Of a DNA stretch of 45,055 bases, positions 1 through 8,442 are shown piece after piece. The notes under the pieces were generated by a model that was not told where the DNA came from, ran no database searches, and saw nothing but the letters and a program-made list of their open reading frames with translations. The stretch is taken from the NCBI GenBank assembly GCA_016873275.1, contig VGXO01000021.1, positions 1-45,055 of the forward strand, written 5' to 3'. Both the position numbers and the translations under genes were made by a program. The stretch's first letter is position 1. Each line of letters starts with the position of its first letter. Origin of the DNA: Phycisphaerae bacterium. Lineage in GTDB: Bacteria; Planctomycetota; Phycisphaerae; Phycisphaerales; SM1A02.

Positions 1-2
1 AG

Positions 3-71
3 TGCCCATCCTGCAGGAAAGTGAACGAGGAGGACTCCAAATTCTGCCAAGAGTGTGGAAGGGAAATCTGA
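3..71 (+). CDS. C-terminal end of a zinc-ribbon protein (5' end outside window)
   Basis: Frame 3 is open from the window edge to TGA at 69-71 and encodes 22 residues ending in a classic zinc ribbon: C-P-S-C, fourteen residues, then C-Q-E-C-G. The phrase 'SKFCQECG' is typical of short C-terminal zinc-ribbon tails (zinc_ribbon_2 / DZR type) on bacterial membrane or regulatory proteins. The four Cys would bind one zinc. Nothing of the main domain is in the window, so function cannot be named. Codon use (AAA, CCA, CAA, TGT, GGA, GAA) is less GC-biased at third positions than in the neighbouring genes. Confidence 0.7.
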   Translation, partial: CPSCRKVNEEDSKFCQECGREI

Positions 72-87
72 GCCGAACAACAGCATG

Positions 88-117
88 CAGCGGACGCCGC
101 GATGCGCGGCGCCGCTG
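88..117 (+). terminator. Hairpin after zinc-ribbon gene
   Basis: CAGCGG-A-CGCCGCG, loop ATG, CGCGGCG-CCGCTG forms a 13-bp stem with one bulged A, starting 17 nt after the TGA at 71. There is no T-tract, so it may be a Rho-assisted or structural terminator, or a 5' leader structure for the next gene at 190. The structure is seen directly; the role is inferred. Confidence 0.45.
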
Positions 118-189
118 ATGCTGAACGGTATCCCGATAGGTCCGGCCGAGTCTCGTTCCCTCCCGGACAAACACCTAAGGAGAAAGATC

Positions 190-756
190 ATGTACGGACG
201 TTCCATCATGTTGGGGGTTGCCGGGAGTCTCTTCATCGCGTCGATCGCTTCGGCGAACTTCGACTCCTTCACGTGGTCGTTGAGCAACAACGCGCTGGCC
301 GGCTCCGGTTTGTTCACCAATCCGGGGAGTTACGCGGTCGGCGGCGCAGCGGCGGGCGGCGGCAGCGGAACGCTCACCTCGACCACCATGACGGTCGTCG
401 GCGGCAACGCCAGCGTCCGCGGCGTCACGTGGTACTCGACGACCGCGACGACCGCGGGCACGATCAGCGTCAACTGGTCGTTCTCGAACACTCCCGGCGG
501 CGATAGCTCCGGCTGGGACGCGGGCGGCTGGGTACTCAACGGCAACTTCTCGGTGCTCGCGCTCAACTCGCAGTCGCCGACGAGCGGCGTGCTGACCTTC
601 GGCGTCAACGCCGGCGACACCTTCGGCTTCGGAACGGCGACCGCCGACGGCGCCTTCGGCGCGAGCACGACCGTCTTCACCGACTTCGTTCCGGCGCCCG
701 GAGCGATCGGGCTGCTCGCCCTCGCGGGTCTCGCCGGCTCGCGGCGTCGCCGCTGA
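190..756 (+). CDS. PEP-CTERM-like secreted protein
   Basis: This 188-residue protein starts at ATG 190, which has a strong Shine-Dalgarno (AAGGAGA at about 177-183). That is why the in-frame upstream ATG at 55 was not used. Residues 1-21 form a signal peptide (MYGRSIMLGVAGSLF...ASA). The body is rich in Gly, Ser, Thr and Asn, as in secreted beta-rich surface proteins. The C-terminus has the tripartite sorting pattern of PEP-CTERM-like proteins: a PAP turn, a short hydrophobic helix (GAIGLLALAGLAG), then SRRRR. By family knowledge such tails are cut by an exosortase during export; none is encoded here. No catalytic motif is visible. A strong hairpin terminator follows at 806-844, so it is probably monocistronic. 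Confidence 0.85.
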   Translation: MYGRSIMLGVAGSLFIASIASANFDSFTWSLSNNALAGSGLFTNPGSYAVGGAAAGGGSGTLTSTTMTVVGGNASVRGVTWYSTTATTAGTISVNWSFSNTPGGDSSGWDAGGWVLNGNFSVLALNSQSPTSGVLTFGVNAGDTFGFGTATADGAFGASTTVFTDFVPAPGAIGLLALAGLAGSRRRR

Positions 757-770
757 GGCATCGTTTCCGC

Positions 771-844
771 CGGCGATCCTCGATCGCCGACTTCACGGCT
801 TCTCGACCGCGGTCCACCCCACCGGGTGGACCGCGGTGTTCTTT
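771..844 (+). terminator. Double hairpin intrinsic terminator
   Basis: A first hairpin (CGGCGATC, loop CTC, GATCGCCG; 771-789) is followed by a very strong one. The second has arms 806-819 and 824-837 (ACCGCGGTCCACCC / its exact complement, 14 bp, loop CACC) and is followed by GTTCTTT. It sits 15-50 nt after the stop of the PEP-CTERM-like gene and is the clearest Rho-independent terminator in the window. Confidence 0.8.
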
Positions 845-854
845 GGGAGCGGTG

Positions 855-929
855 ATGGGACGCGAGACCAGTCACCGACCGATGAAGGAGCGAGATGACG
901 GTGCGATGAAGGAGCGGCGGCGTCCCTGA
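855..929 (+). CDS. Possible 24-residue leader peptide
   Basis: A small frame starts at ATG 855 with a well-placed GGGAG Shine-Dalgarno (845-849, 5-nt spacing) and stops at TGA 927-929. The peptide is MGRETSHRPMKERDDGAMKERRRP. It holds two MKER units, which come from the 13-bp direct repeat CGATGAAGGAGCG at 880-892 and 904-916. A 6-bp hairpin (931-948) follows the stop immediately, and the TPR-sulfotransferase starts 63 nt downstream. The layout resembles a leader peptide ahead of a regulated gene, but no U-tract or anti-terminator is evident. It could equally be chance. Confidence 0.25.
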   Translation: MGRETSHRPMKERDDGAMKERRRP

Positions 930-930
930 T

Positions 931-948
931 CGGGCTTCCTCGAGCCCG
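931..948 (+). other. Small hairpin after the possible leader peptide
   Basis: CGGGCT (931-936), loop TCCTCG, AGCCCG (943-948) makes a 6-bp GC-rich stem starting one base after the TGA of the 24-codon frame and 45 nt before the sulfotransferase start. It could be an attenuation or translation-control structure; it has no T-tract. Confidence 0.3.
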
Positions 949-992
949 CCCGCCGGCGACCTCTTCGCCTCCGGAAGTCCGCGGACGACGCC

Positions 993-2462
993 ATGCGGCA
1001 GGACGCCACCGAGCTCGAGCAGCAGTTTCGTGCCGCGCAGGAGCGTCACTTCGCGGGCGACGTCCACGCCGCACTGTCCATCTACCGCGGGCTCCTCAGG
1101 AGGCTCCCCCGCAACGGACCGCTGCTGCACGCCCTCGGCGCGGCGGAGATGGCGATCGGCGAACTCGCCTCCGCCCACGAGCGGCTGACCGCCGCGATCC
1201 GGCTGCTGCCGAGGGATCCGGTGGTCCGCATCGACCTCGGATCGGTGCTTCGGAAGCAGGGTCGCTTCATCGAGGCACGGCAGGCGATCGAGGAGGCGCT
1301 CGCGATCGCTCCCGGAAATCCGACCGCGATCGCCCAGCTCGCCGAGACCGACCTGCTGCTCGGTCAACCCGCCGAGGCCGAGCGTCGCCTCCGCGGGTCG
1401 CTCGGATCGCTCGACGCTGCGCCGGATCATCCCGCGATCTCGCTCGCGTTCGCGCGGCTGGCGTCGCGGATCGGAGGCGAGCGCGAGGCGATCGAGCGCC
1501 TCCGGCGGACCCTCGGCTTGGACGCCATCGCCCCGATCCTCCGGTGCGAGGCGCTCTTCCGCGTGGCGGCGCTCCATGACCGGCTTGGGGAGGTCGATGC
1601 GGCGTTCGCGGCGCTCCGCGAGGCGAACGCGATGAAGCCCTGCCGCTTCGACCCGTCGGAGTTCTCCCGGCAGGTGGACCTCGCGATCACCTCATGGAGC
1701 CCGGCCCGACTCGCCGCCCTGAAGCGGATCGGAAGCGAGGGACGCCGCGCCGTCTTCATCGTGGGCATGCCCCGCAGCGGCACCACGCTCGTCGAGCAGA
1801 TCCTCGACAGCCATCCGCATGCGGCAGGTGGCGGCGAGCTTCGGGCGATCGGCGACCTCGCCGCGCGGATCGATCTCGGCGGCTCCCCTCCGCTCGTCGC
1901 CGATCCGTCCTGGATCGACGAGTCGAGCCTTCCGGGCATGACGAGGGAGTACCTCGAGCGCCTGCGGCGGATCGACTCCGCCGCCGAGGTGGTGACCGAC
2001 AAGATGCCGCTCAACGGGCTGAACCTCGGGCTCGTCTGGCGGATGCTTCCCGAGGCACGGGTGGTCGTCTGCCGCCGCAGTCCGCTCGACACCTGCCTCT
2101 CCTGCTACTTCCACCACTTCTCGGGAGCCCTCGACTTCGCCTACGACCTCGGGCACCTCGGCGCGATGCACCGGGCGCACGACCGGATGCTCGACCACTG
2201 GATCAAGGTGCTGCCCCTGCGGATCCTCGAGGTCCGCTACGAGTCGCTCGTCGCGGACCCGGAGCCCGAGATCCGGCGGCTGCTTGCGCACGTCGGTCTC
2301 GCCTTCGACGAGCGCTGCCTCCGCTTCCACGAGAGCGGACGCGTCGCCCTCACCGCGAGCCACGACCAGGTCCGCCAGCCGATCTACCGCAGCTCCGTCG
2401 ATCGCAGCGAGCGCTACCGACCGCACCTCGGCGAGCTTCGCCGGGCGCTGGGATCCGGGTGA
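993..2462 (+). CDS. TPR-repeat sulfotransferase
   Basis: This 489-residue protein has two parts. Residues about 5-215 are alpha-helical tetratricopeptide repeats (for example 'HAALSIYRGLLRRLPRNGPLL' and 'ARQAIEEALAIAPGNPTA'). The C-terminal half is a sulfotransferase domain with the 5'-phosphosulfate loop GMPRSGTT at 258-265, used for binding PAPS, followed by 'LVEQILDSHP'. Further on, 'VVTDKMPLN' and 'VVCRRSPLDTCLSCYF' match the family's 3'-phosphate-binding region. Fusions of this kind sulfate carbohydrates or proteins; the substrate here is unknown. The start at ATG 993 has only a weak GGAAG about 15 nt upstream. The stop lies in a short 9-bp direct repeat (GATCCGGGT twice, 2452-2469). It converges on the DUF1501 gene with a 33-bp gap. 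Confidence 0.92.
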   Translation: MRQDATELEQQFRAAQERHFAGDVHAALSIYRGLLRRLPRNGPLLHALGAAEMAIGELASAHERLTAAIRLLPRDPVVRIDLGSVLRKQGRFIEARQAIEEALAIAPGNPTAIAQLAETDLLLGQPAEAERRLRGSLGSLDAAPDHPAISLAFARLASRIGGEREAIERLRRTLGLDAIAPILRCEALFRVAALHDRLGEVDAAFAALREANAMKPCRFDPSEFSRQVDLAITSWSPARLAALKRIGSEGRRAVFIVGMPRSGTTLVEQILDSHPHAAGGGELRAIGDLAARIDLGGSPPLVADPSWIDESSLPGMTREYLERLRRIDSAAEVVTDKMPLNGLNLGLVWRMLPEARVVVCRRSPLDTCLSCYFHHFSGALDFAYDLGHLGAMHRAHDRMLDHWIKVLPLRILEVRYESLVADPEPEIRRLLAHVGLAFDERCLRFHESGRVALTASHDQVRQPIYRSSVDRSERYRPHLGELRRALGSG

Positions 2463-2495
2463 TCCGGGTGATCCACCTCCAGGATCGCCGCCGAA

Positions 2496-4010
2496 CTACG
2501 CAAGGAGCGCGGGCACCACTCGACCGTGCACGTCGGTCAGCCGGTAGTCGCGTCCCTGGAACTTGAAGGTCACCCGCTCGTGGTCGAGCCCGAGGAGGTG
2601 GAGGATCGTCGCCTGCAGGTCGTGGACGTGCACCGGATCCCGCACCACGCGGTAGCCGAAGTCGTCGGTCTCGCCGTGGACGATCCCCGCCTTCACGCCC
2701 CCGCCCGCCATCCAGATCGTGAAGGAGTGCGGGTGATGGTCGCGACCGAGGAACTTCGAGCCATCCCGCTCCTCGTTCATCGGCGTGCGGCCGAACTCGC
2801 CCGACCAGACGACGATGGTGTCGTCGAGGAGACCGCGCCGCTTCAGGTCGATCACGAGCGCCGCCGCCGCGCGGTCGGTCTCGAGGCACTTCCGCGGAAG
2901 CTGCGTGATGATGTCGTCGCCGGGACTCGTGCCGTGCACGTCCCAGCCGTGGTCGAAGAGCTGCACGAAGCGCACGCCTCGCTCGACGAGCCGCCGCGCG
3001 AGCAGGCAGTTGCGGGCGAAGGAGGGCGCCGCGGGATCGCAGCCGTAGAGCTCGAGCGTCTCCCTCGACTCGCCGGCGAGGTCGACCGCCTCGGGCACCG
3101 ACATCTGCATGCGGAAGGCGAGCTCGTACTGCTCGAGGCGGCTGAGCGTCTCGGGATCGCCGTGCTCCTCGTGCGCCATCCGGTTGAGCCGCGCCACCGT
3201 GTCGAGCATCCGCCGCCGACCAGCCCGATCGACGCCCGGCGGATCGTCGGCGAAGAGGACCGGCTCGCCCTCGCTGCGGCACTGCACGCCCGCGTAGGTC
3301 GTGGGCAGGAACCCGCTGCCCCAGACGCTCTTGCCCGCCGAGGGATTGCGACCCCCCGAGAGCAGCACCACGAAGCCCGGCAGGTCGCGGTTCTCGCTGC
3401 CGAGCCCGTAGATCGTCCACGCGCCCATCGAGGGTCGCCCGGGTCGCGGCGAGCCGGAGTAGAGGAAGAGCTCCGCGGGCGCATGATTGATCTGGTCGGT
3501 CTGCACCGACCGGACGATCGCGAGCTCATCCACGATGCCGCCGAGCTCGGGCAGCAGCTCCGACACCCACGCCCCCGAGCCGCCGCGTCGCGCGAAGGCG
3601 TAGGGCGAGCCGAGCATCTTCGGATGCCCCTTGATGAAGGCGAACCGCTCGCGGTCGAGGAGCTCCTGCGGGCACGGCTCGCCATCGAGCTCCTGCAGCC
3701 TCGGCTTGAAGTCCCAGAGGTCCTGCTGCGGCGGCGAGCCCGCCATGTGGAGGTAGATCACCCGCTTCGCCCGCGGCGCGAAGTGGGGCGGACGCGGCGT
3801 CAGCGGATCCCCGCCCGCGCCCCCCGTGGGCTCCCCTCGGAGTCCCCGCACGATCGACATCGCCGAGGACTCCCCCACCATCGCCGCGAGCGCCGCGAGC
3901 CCCACGCCGCTGCCCACGCGGGCGAGGAAGTGCCGCCGCGTCGCGAGCCTCGCCGCGTCGAGGCGGGCGGGATCGAGGTGCGGATCGAAGTCGGGGCGGT
4001 CGGTCGTCAT
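2496..4010 (-). CDS. DUF1501 family protein, Tat-exported
   Basis: This 504-residue member of the DUF1501 family belongs to the alkaline-phosphatase-like/sulfatase superfamily fold and is abundant in Planctomycetota. The N-terminus has a twin-arginine signal (RRHFLAR at 25-31, then a hydrophobic stretch 'GSGVGLAALAAMVG'). Typical family signatures follow: 'RVIYLHMAGSPPQQDLWDFKP', 'VWSGEFGRTPMN', 'GRDHHPHSFTIWMAGGGVK' and 'DLQATILHLLGLDHERVTFKFQGRDYRLTDV'. The function is not experimentally settled. The gene lies 59 nt downstream of the cytochrome/DUF1549/DUF1553 gene on the same strand. That pairing is characteristic of planctomycetes, and the two products are thought to act together outside the cytoplasmic membrane. 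Confidence 0.93.
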   Translation of the reverse strand: MTTDRPDFDPHLDPARLDAARLATRRHFLARVGSGVGLAALAAMVGESSAMSIVRGLRGEPTGGAGGDPLTPRPPHFAPRAKRVIYLHMAGSPPQQDLWDFKPRLQELDGEPCPQELLDRERFAFIKGHPKMLGSPYAFARRGGSGAWVSELLPELGGIVDELAIVRSVQTDQINHAPAELFLYSGSPRPGRPSMGAWTIYGLGSENRDLPGFVVLLSGGRNPSAGKSVWGSGFLPTTYAGVQCRSEGEPVLFADDPPGVDRAGRRRMLDTVARLNRMAHEEHGDPETLSRLEQYELAFRMQMSVPEAVDLAGESRETLELYGCDPAAPSFARNCLLARRLVERGVRFVQLFDHGWDVHGTSPGDDIITQLPRKCLETDRAAAALVIDLKRRGLLDDTIVVWSGEFGRTPMNEERDGSKFLGRDHHPHSFTIWMAGGGVKAGIVHGETDDFGYRVVRDPVHVHDLQATILHLLGLDHERVTFKFQGRDYRLTDVHGRVVPALLA

Positions 4011-4069
4011 CGGCGAGTCATCAGTCGGCGAGGGTCAGCGGAGGTTCACGCTCGGGTCGCGGGGAGGGT

Positions 4070-6379
4070 TCACGGCTTCACGAGGAACTCGTCGAGGTTC
4101 AGGATCGCGGACGCCGCGATGGTCCACGCCGCCGCCTCGACCGCCGGCAGACCCTCGGGCAGCGGACCGAGCGGCACGGTCGCGGTCCGCAGGGCATCCT
4201 CCTCCGGCGAGCCCTCGTACGCCATGCGACGGTCCTCGACGAGGGCGAGGACTTCCGCGGTCTCCGCCGACGAGGGACGACGACCGAGCGCGCGGAGGAA
4301 GAGCCGCTCGGCGCGCCCCGCGTCGTCGGAGGACTCCTCGATCGCCCGGCGGGCGAGCGCCTGCCCGCACTCGACGAAGACCGGATCGTTGAGCATCACC
4401 AGCGCCTGCAGCGGCGAGTTGGTCCGGCTCCGCCGCGAGGTGCAGGTCTCGCGGCTCGTCGCGTCGAACGCCATCATCGAGGGATAGGGCACCGTGCGCC
4501 GCCAGTGGGTGTAGATCGCGCGGCGGTGCCGGTCCTCGCCCTCGCTCGTCGTCCAGCCGCGGTCGCTGTAGATCACCGTCCAGACGCCTTCCGGCTGCGG
4601 CGGGAAGACCGGCGGACCATGCATGCGGTCGCTCAGGAGTCCCGCCGCCGCGAGCGCCGAGTCGCGGATCGTCTCCGCGTCGAGGCGATGCCGCGGGAAC
4701 CGCCCGAGCAGGCGGTCGCGCGGATCGACCTCGCGCATCGAGGGCGAGAGGTCCGCGGAGCGGCGGTAGGTCTCCGAGGAGACGACCTCGCGCAGGAGCC
4801 GCTTCAGGCTCCAGCCGCCCTCGCGGAGCCCGATCGCGAGCGCATCGAGCAGGCGCGGATGGCTCGGCGGCGCGCCCTGGACGCCGAGGTCCTCGAGTGT
4901 CTCGACGATCCCGGCACCGAAGAGCTCCGCCCAGACGCGGTTCGCGAGCACCCGCGCGGTCAGGGGATTGCGCGGATCGAAGAGAAAGCGGGCAAGCTCG
5001 AGGCGGTCGCCGGGATGCGCCTGATCCTCGGCGAGGATCGCCGCCGGAACGCCGGGCGAGACGACCTCGCCGCGGTCGAGGAAGGAGCCTCGGCGGAGGA
5101 TGCGGGTCTCGCGGCGCGAGTCCGCCGGCAGCGCCGCGAGGACCGGCACCTCGACGCGCATCGGCTCGGTCATCCAGTCGAGGCGGATCTCGACCGGAAG
5201 CGTCGGCTTCTCGTCGGGGGTGTCCGCGTCGGCGGTCTGGTCGAAGATCGCGAGGAGCCGGTAGTACTCCTCGTGGGTGATCGGGTCGAACTTGTGCGTG
5301 TGGCACTGGGCGCAGGCGGCGGTGAGGCCCTGGAAGACCTCCATGGTGGTGTTGACGCGATCCACGACCGCCGCGACGCGGAACTCCTCGTCGGAGGTCC
5401 CGCCCTCGTCGTTGTTCATGGTCTGGCGATGGAAGCTCGTCGCGAGGCGGGTCTCGTCGCTCGCGTCGGGAAGGAGGTCGCCCGCGAGCTGCTCGGTCGT
5501 GAAGCGGTCGAGCGGCAGGTCGCGGTCGAGCGCGCGGATCACCCAGTCGCGGTAGGGCCACGCCGTGCGCAGGTCGTCCTTCTCGTAGCCCTTGCTGTCG
5601 GCGTAGCGGGCGAGATCGAGCCACCACCTCGCCCAGCGCTCGCCGAAGCGGGGCGACGCGAGCAGGCGATCGACCGCCATGGCGTACGCGGCGTCCGATG
5701 GATCCGCGAGGAACGCCTCGACCTCCGCGACCGACGGAGGAAGCCCGATCAGGTCGAGCGAGACGCGGCGAAGCTGCGCCGCCGGATCGGCCCGCGGTCC
5801 GGCGCGGAGCAAAACGCCGGCGAGTCCAGCGGCGACCTCGGCGTCGATCACCTCGCGGAGCGGACGGCGATCATGCAAGACCGGAGCCCGCAGCGACCAG
5901 TGCTCCGCCCACGGGGCACCCGCCTGAATCCAGGCGCGGATCGCGGCGACCTCCGCCTCGTCGAGCCCATGCGGCGAGACCTCGGGCGGCGGCATGCGGA
6001 GCTCGGGATCACCCTCGAGGATGCGCCGCATCGCCTCGCTCGCGAGCGGATCGCCGGGCACGACCGCGCGGGTTCCTTCGCCGAGATCTCGCTGCTGATC
6101 CTCGGGGAGATCGAGCCGCAGACCCGCCTGACGGGTCGCCTCGTCGGGACCGTGGCACTTGAAGCAGTTCGCCGCGAGGATCGACCGCACCTCCGCGACG
6201 AGCCGCTCGTCGGCGCGGACCGCGGCGGGCGATGCCCCGGTCGACTCCCCGGTCGGCGCCCCGCTCGGCGCCTCATGCCGTCGCTCCATGGCGGCGACGA
6301 GGAGGACCACCGTCGCGACGCCCCCGACCGCCGCCACCCGCAGGCGACTCCTCGTCAAGACCCTCGTCGTCGGCGCCAT
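4070..6379 (-). CDS. Planctomycete cytochrome C / DUF1549 / DUF1553 protein
   Basis: This 769-residue protein has an N-terminal membrane anchor (residues 12-30). It is followed by a planctomycete cytochrome-type heme motif C72-FK-C75-H76 in 'ANCFKCHGPD', a DUF1549 region (about 175-385) that carries a second CxxCH (C356-AQ-C359-H360), and a C-terminal DUF1553 domain ('DPRNPLTARVLANRVWAELFG' onward, ending '...LNLDEFLVKP'). Many relatives are near 1000 residues because of an extra domain between the two DUFs; here the link is short. The chosen ATG (6379) lies 6 nt after a TACACT -10 box. No other start between it and the heme domain is better supported. Likely co-transcribed with DUF1501. Redox role inferred from heme sites; substrate unknown. 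Confidence 0.93.
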   Translation of the reverse strand: MAPTTRVLTRSRLRVAAVGGVATVVLLVAAMERRHEAPSGAPTGESTGASPAAVRADERLVAEVRSILAANCFKCHGPDEATRQAGLRLDLPEDQQRDLGEGTRAVVPGDPLASEAMRRILEGDPELRMPPPEVSPHGLDEAEVAAIRAWIQAGAPWAEHWSLRAPVLHDRRPLREVIDAEVAAGLAGVLLRAGPRADPAAQLRRVSLDLIGLPPSVAEVEAFLADPSDAAYAMAVDRLLASPRFGERWARWWLDLARYADSKGYEKDDLRTAWPYRDWVIRALDRDLPLDRFTTEQLAGDLLPDASDETRLATSFHRQTMNNDEGGTSDEEFRVAAVVDRVNTTMEVFQGLTAACAQCHTHKFDPITHEEYYRLLAIFDQTADADTPDEKPTLPVEIRLDWMTEPMRVEVPVLAALPADSRRETRILRRGSFLDRGEVVSPGVPAAILAEDQAHPGDRLELARFLFDPRNPLTARVLANRVWAELFGAGIVETLEDLGVQGAPPSHPRLLDALAIGLREGGWSLKRLLREVVSSETYRRSADLSPSMREVDPRDRLLGRFPRHRLDAETIRDSALAAAGLLSDRMHGPPVFPPQPEGVWTVIYSDRGWTTSEGEDRHRRAIYTHWRRTVPYPSMMAFDATSRETCTSRRSRTNSPLQALVMLNDPVFVECGQALARRAIEESSDDAGRAERLFLRALGRRPSSAETAEVLALVEDRRMAYEGSPEEDALRTATVPLGPLPEGLPAVEAAAWTIAASAILNLDEFLVKP

Positions 6380-6391
6380 GAGCCGAGTGTA
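6380..6391 (-). promoter_or_regulatory. Predicted leaderless -10 box for the cytochrome/DUF1549 gene
   Basis: On the minus strand TACACT (6391-6386) is followed by six bases (CGGCTC) and then ATG at 6379. A start site about 7 nt after the -10 would fall on or next to the A of ATG. No convincing -35 was seen. Confidence 0.5.
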
Positions 6392-6444
6392 CGGATGGTT
6401 TGCTCCCCGACCACTCGGAGCCAGAGGATCCTCGCCCGGAACCG

Positions 6445-8325
6445 CTACCGGCGCCGCCGCTCTTCCGGGGACGCCGCGTGGTCGAGTTCCTGCTTCACCG
6501 CGGCGATCAGGCGGTCGGCGCGAAAGGGCTTGTCGAGCAAGGTCACCTTCGAGCGATCGATGCCCTCCCGCTCGAGCATGTCGGCGGCGTAGCCAGACAT
6601 GAAGACCACGCAGACCGAGGGCGACACCCCGACGACCTTCCGAACGAGCGCCGGACCGGTCAGTCCCGGCATGACGACGTCCGTCACGACGAGGTCCGGG
6701 ACGAACTGGTCGTCGCGCACCAGCTTCCACGCCGCGTCGCCGCTCGGGGCGCTTCGGACCTCGAAGCCGCACTCCGCGAGCGCATCCGCGACCCACAGGC
6801 GGATCGAGTCGTTGTCCTCGCAGACGAGCGCCCGTCGGCCGCCTCCCTCCAGGACGATCGGAGTCGCGGGTCGGTCCGGCACCGGCTCGGCGTGGACGAG
6901 CGGAAGATAGATCCTGAACTCGGCACCCTTGCCCGGCGCGGTCGTCAGGTGGATGCGTCCGCCGCTCGCCTGCACGATCGAGTAGACGGTGGCGAGCCCG
7001 AGCCCGGTGCCCCGCGAGGGCCCCTTGGTCGTGAAGAAGGGCTCGAAGACGCGCTCCGCGACCTCGGGCGTCATGCCCTCGCCGTCGTCCGCGAAGCGGA
7101 GGCGGATCCACTGCCCGGCCGGGATCTGGTCGGCTCCAGCGAGGGCATCGCGCTGGTCGATCGGCTCGACGCGGACCGCGAAGCGCCCCCCCTTCGGCAT
7201 CGCGTCGCGGGAGTTCATGGCGAGGTTGAGGACCACCTGCTCGAACTGCACGGGGTCCATGCGCACGATGGTCGGGGCGCCGGACGCGTCGAGCTCGAGC
7301 CGCACCGTCTCTCCGAGCGCCTGGCGCAGGAGGTCCTGCATCGCCTGGAGCGAGTCGAACGGCGAGAACACCGTGGGCTGCGACTCGCGTCGCCGGCTGA
7401 AGTCGAGCAAGCGGCGGGTGACGCCCCGCGCCTGCTGCGCCGCTTGATCGATCATGTCGAGATGACGCGTGATGGTCTCGGGGCCGATGCGCTTCTCGAG
7501 CCCGCGGCGGACGAGGTCGAGACCTCCGAACATGACCATCAGCGCGTTGTTGAAGTCGTGCGCGATTCCGCCCGCCATGCGACCGAGCGCCTCCATCTTC
7601 TGCGCTTGCCGCAGCTGGATCTCGCTCGCCTCGCGCTCGATCGAGGAGCCGAGGAGCATCGCGATGATGCGGAGCGCATCGACCTCGACGGAGTCCCACG
7701 ACTTCGCCTCGTCGCAGGCGTCGAAGCCGATGAAGCCCCACCAGGTCGGTCCGGCGAAGATCGGCTCGACGAGGAGCGACTGGATGCCCTGCGCCGCGAG
7801 CAGCGGCTGCTCGCTCTCGGGAAACTCATGGACGTCCCCGTAGACCGGATTCCCGGCGCCGAGCAGCTCGGCCCAGCGTCCGAAGCCCGCCTCGCGGGCA
7901 GGAACCTCGCGAAGGTCCGGGTTGTCGATCTGCGGACTGACGCCCTCCGCGACCCACTCGAACCGCTGGGAGAAGATCGCGTTGCCGTCGCGCTCGTGAC
8001 GCGCGACCTCGAAGATGTAGACCCGGCTCGTGCCGGTCGCCTCGCCGAGGATCGCAAGGACCTCGGAGATCCGCTCCCGCCACGGCGTCACGTCGAAGAG
8101 CCGCGAGGCGGCCTGCGAGACGCCTCCGAGGATCTCGTCTCGCCGCCGGATCGCCGCCCGCATCCGCTCGCCCGTGACGTCCCGCGGGGCAAACGACAGG
8201 GCGCTCGCCCAGCGAAGCGTCCGCTCGACCACCCGGATCGTCTCGGGCTCGACCAGTTCGGAGGCGAAGGAGAACTCGCCGCGGGGAGTCGGATCTGGGA
8301 ACCTCGCCGCGTCCGAGGAGGGCAT
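6445..8325 (-). CDS. GAF-domain hybrid sensor histidine kinase with receiver domain
   Basis: This 626-residue soluble hybrid kinase has no transmembrane segment. Domains in order: an N-terminal segment; a GAF-like sensor (about 65-230, 'SRVYIFEVARHERDGNAIFSQRFEW...'); a HisKA dimerisation helix with the phospho-accepting His256 in 'GGIAHDFNN'; an HATPase with N box 'NLAMNSRDAMPKGG' (367-380) and G boxes 'DDGEGM', 'GTGLGL'; and a C-terminal receiver with acidic E503/D504, phospho-acceptor Asp549 in 'VVTDVVMPG' and Lys599 in 'LLDKPF'. All catalytic residues look intact. The GAF loop resembles those linked to light, gas or small-molecule sensing, but the ligand is unknown. Start ATG 8325 follows a TACGCT box by 7 nt. 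It stands upstream of, and may be read into, the cytochrome gene (65-nt gap). Confidence 0.93.
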   Translation of the reverse strand: MPSSDAARFPDPTPRGEFSFASELVEPETIRVVERTLRWASALSFAPRDVTGERMRAAIRRRDEILGGVSQAASRLFDVTPWRERISEVLAILGEATGTSRVYIFEVARHERDGNAIFSQRFEWVAEGVSPQIDNPDLREVPAREAGFGRWAELLGAGNPVYGDVHEFPESEQPLLAAQGIQSLLVEPIFAGPTWWGFIGFDACDEAKSWDSVEVDALRIIAMLLGSSIEREASEIQLRQAQKMEALGRMAGGIAHDFNNALMVMFGGLDLVRRGLEKRIGPETITRHLDMIDQAAQQARGVTRRLLDFSRRRESQPTVFSPFDSLQAMQDLLRQALGETVRLELDASGAPTIVRMDPVQFEQVVLNLAMNSRDAMPKGGRFAVRVEPIDQRDALAGADQIPAGQWIRLRFADDGEGMTPEVAERVFEPFFTTKGPSRGTGLGLATVYSIVQASGGRIHLTTAPGKGAEFRIYLPLVHAEPVPDRPATPIVLEGGGRRALVCEDNDSIRLWVADALAECGFEVRSAPSGDAAWKLVRDDQFVPDLVVTDVVMPGLTGPALVRKVVGVSPSVCVVFMSGYAADMLEREGIDRSKVTLLDKPFRADRLIAAVKQELDHAASPEERRRR

Positions 8326-8338
8326 GAGGGCAAGCGTA
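8326..8338 (-). promoter_or_regulatory. Predicted leaderless -10 box for the hybrid kinase
   Basis: Minus-strand TACGCT (8338-8333) is followed by seven bases and the ATG at 8325, so transcription would begin at or next to the start codon. The same TACGCT also occurs at 31219-31214 upstream of the membrane HTH gene, there with a longer leader. Confidence 0.45.
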
Positions 8339-8442
8339 GCGGGTCCGCCCCGACCCGCGAACTTCGAGGAGGATCGTGGTTGCCTGAGCGGTCGATCTGA
8401 TCCAGACTCCCTCATGACCGGAGACCGCACCGAGACCGCACC

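Noticed and set aside
55-189. Longer start for the PEP-CTERM-like protein at ATG 55
   Set aside because: It would overlap the zinc-ribbon tail and put 45 unrelated residues before the signal peptide; the ATG at 190 has a strong ribosome site.
6380-7741. Upstream extension of the cytochrome/DUF1549 frame
   Set aside because: The frame stays open far into the histidine kinase gene, but the signal anchor, the -10 box and the family start all place the start at 6379.
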